Assembly: GCA_002730855.1 (NCBI GenBank)
Contig: PCBA01000022.1
Span: 1-22,623 of the forward strand
Origin: Gammaproteobacteria bacterium
GTDB lineage: Bacteria > Pseudomonadota > Gammaproteobacteria > Magnimaribacterales > Magnimaribacteraceae
DNA length: 22,623 nucleotides
Reading direction: 5' to 3'
The notes under the pieces were generated by a model, which worked only from the letters and a program-made list of their open reading frames with translations, did no database searches and had not been told where the DNA came from. Shown in pieces: positions 22,150 to 22,623 of the stretch (its first letter is position 1; every line of letters starts with the position of its first letter). Made by a program: the position numbers and the translations under genes.

Positions 22150-22623
22150 TTAAAAGTTATTTCTTTCTATTAAGTTAGCCAATACTTGCGAAACAAACTC
22201 GAGAAACATTGAATCATAATCTTCTGAATATACACCGCTGGACTTTGATCCGAGAGCTAATAACCCAGGGCAATCAGGGCACTTGATGGGAATTAAGACG
22301 CATTCAACTATTCCTGATTTTTTCCTAAAAAGATAATCAGATTCAGTTTTGCTAGCGGGTCCACAATATATGTCTTTGGTATTATATTTCCCCCCAACAA
22401 CCTTATGAGCAACTTTAGGGTCTATGACTCTTCCTTTCGGAAGGTTTATGTTCTCTTTGAAAAAAAGAATTTTACAAATATCAGAATTGAATTTACCTTG
22501 AAATTCCCTTTCTGTAAGTGAGATTATTTCTGTTATATTTTTACACAAAATTAGATCTAAAATTAGATCTCTTGTTTTTATAAAAATACCTTCATTATTT
22601 TTTGCTATTTCTATTAGTTCAAG
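22150..22623 (-). CDS. DUF484 family protein (5' end outside window)
   Basis: Protein of the DUF484 family, with a GAF-like fold, of unknown biochemical function, regularly encoded just before xerC. The open frame continues unbroken to the right edge, so 157 codons are visible and the true start is beyond 22623; a TTG at 22548 is internal, because the family signature region (LIEIAKNNEGIF and the leucine-rich helix after it) is encoded upstream of it. The family is about 220-235 aa, so some 65-80 residues are missing. The visible part includes two Cys in CPDCPG near the end and the final segment LEFVSQVLANLIERNNF. It sits directly against xerC. Confidence 0.88.
   Translation of the reverse strand, partial: LELIEIAKNNEGIFIKTRDLILDLILCKNITEIISLTEREFQGKFNSDICKILFFKENINLPKGRVIDPKVAHKVVGGKYNTKDIYCGPASKTESDYLFRKKSGIVECVLIPIKCPDCPGLLALGSKSSGVYSEDYDSMFLEFVSQVLANLIERNNF
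22547..22570. repeat. 12-bp tandem duplication inside DUF484
   Basis: AAAATTAGATCT occurs twice in direct tandem (22547-22558 and 22559-22570). On the coding strand it encodes two copies of Asp-Leu-Ile-Leu, so the frame is kept and the leucine-rich helix is extended by one turn. The AGATCT core is palindromic. Confidence 0.7.

Noticed and set aside
22150..22548. DUF484 protein as a complete 132-aa gene starting at the TTG at 22548
   Set aside because: The frame stays open to the window edge and encodes family-typical residues upstream of this TTG, so the gene is truncated by the window.
1..22623. CRISPR array, transposon, toxin-antitoxin or defence island
   Set aside because: No repeat-spacer pattern, transposase, terminal inverted repeat or defence domain was found by reading both strands.

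Overview
The window reads as a chromosomal segment of a low-GC gammaproteobacterium. The gene neighbourhoods are gammaproteobacterial: DUF484-xerC-yigB, engB beside polA, and cytochrome c4 followed by dsbA. The AT-rich sequence, very short intergenic gaps, several overlapping genes and a catabolic set built on acyl-CoA chemistry and carotenoid cleavage suggest a streamlined marine lineage such as SAR86 or a relative. That lineage call is inference. No mobile element, CRISPR array, phage gene or rRNA was seen.

Layout, left to right. Positions 1-8131 (minus strand) hold a tightly packed gene string, in transcription order: FkbM-type methyltransferase, polA, dsbB, pckA, gshA, and a zinc-free quinone oxidoreductase cut by the left edge. 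FkbM/polA and polA/dsbB overlap; pckA seems to have its own promoter. Positions 8132-8355 are non-coding and hold a strong plus-strand promoter followed by a 15-bp hairpin with a C-rich loop. This is a candidate small RNA next to engB, at the locus where Spot 42 (enterics) and ErsA (Pseudomonas) are found. engB (minus) and cytochrome c4 (plus) diverge at about 9000. Positions 9040-15448 (plus) carry cytochrome c4, a DsbA lipoprotein, a CitE-like lyase, a MaoC-type hydratase, then, behind a separate promoter, a carotenoid/stilbene oxygenase, an acyl-CoA synthetase and a nitroreductase. An N-acyl-D-amino-acid-deacylase-like amidohydrolase (minus) abuts the nitroreductase tail to tail.

Positions 17177-18685 form a compact regulatory island. 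A near-perfect FNR box (18267-18280) lies between two divergent units. To the left are a 42-aa membrane peptide (short enough to be missed by standard gene calling), a 60-aa helical protein and an FNR homologue with all four cluster cysteines. To the right is an unrecognised 114-aa protein. This looks like an autoregulated oxygen-responsive unit with new small proteins.

Positions 18724-22623 hold tRNA-Arg(CCG), glutaryl-CoA dehydrogenase, a cytochrome c5, and the conserved DUF484-xerC-yigB operon (minus, cut by the right edge).

Functionally, the window combines DNA replication, repair and chromosome-dimer resolution (polA, xerC), ribosome assembly (engB), periplasmic disulfide formation (DsbA/DsbB), c-type electron carriers, gluconeogenesis and glutathione synthesis (pckA, gshA), and CoA-linked catabolism. 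Promoter and operator calls were made by eye and are provisional.
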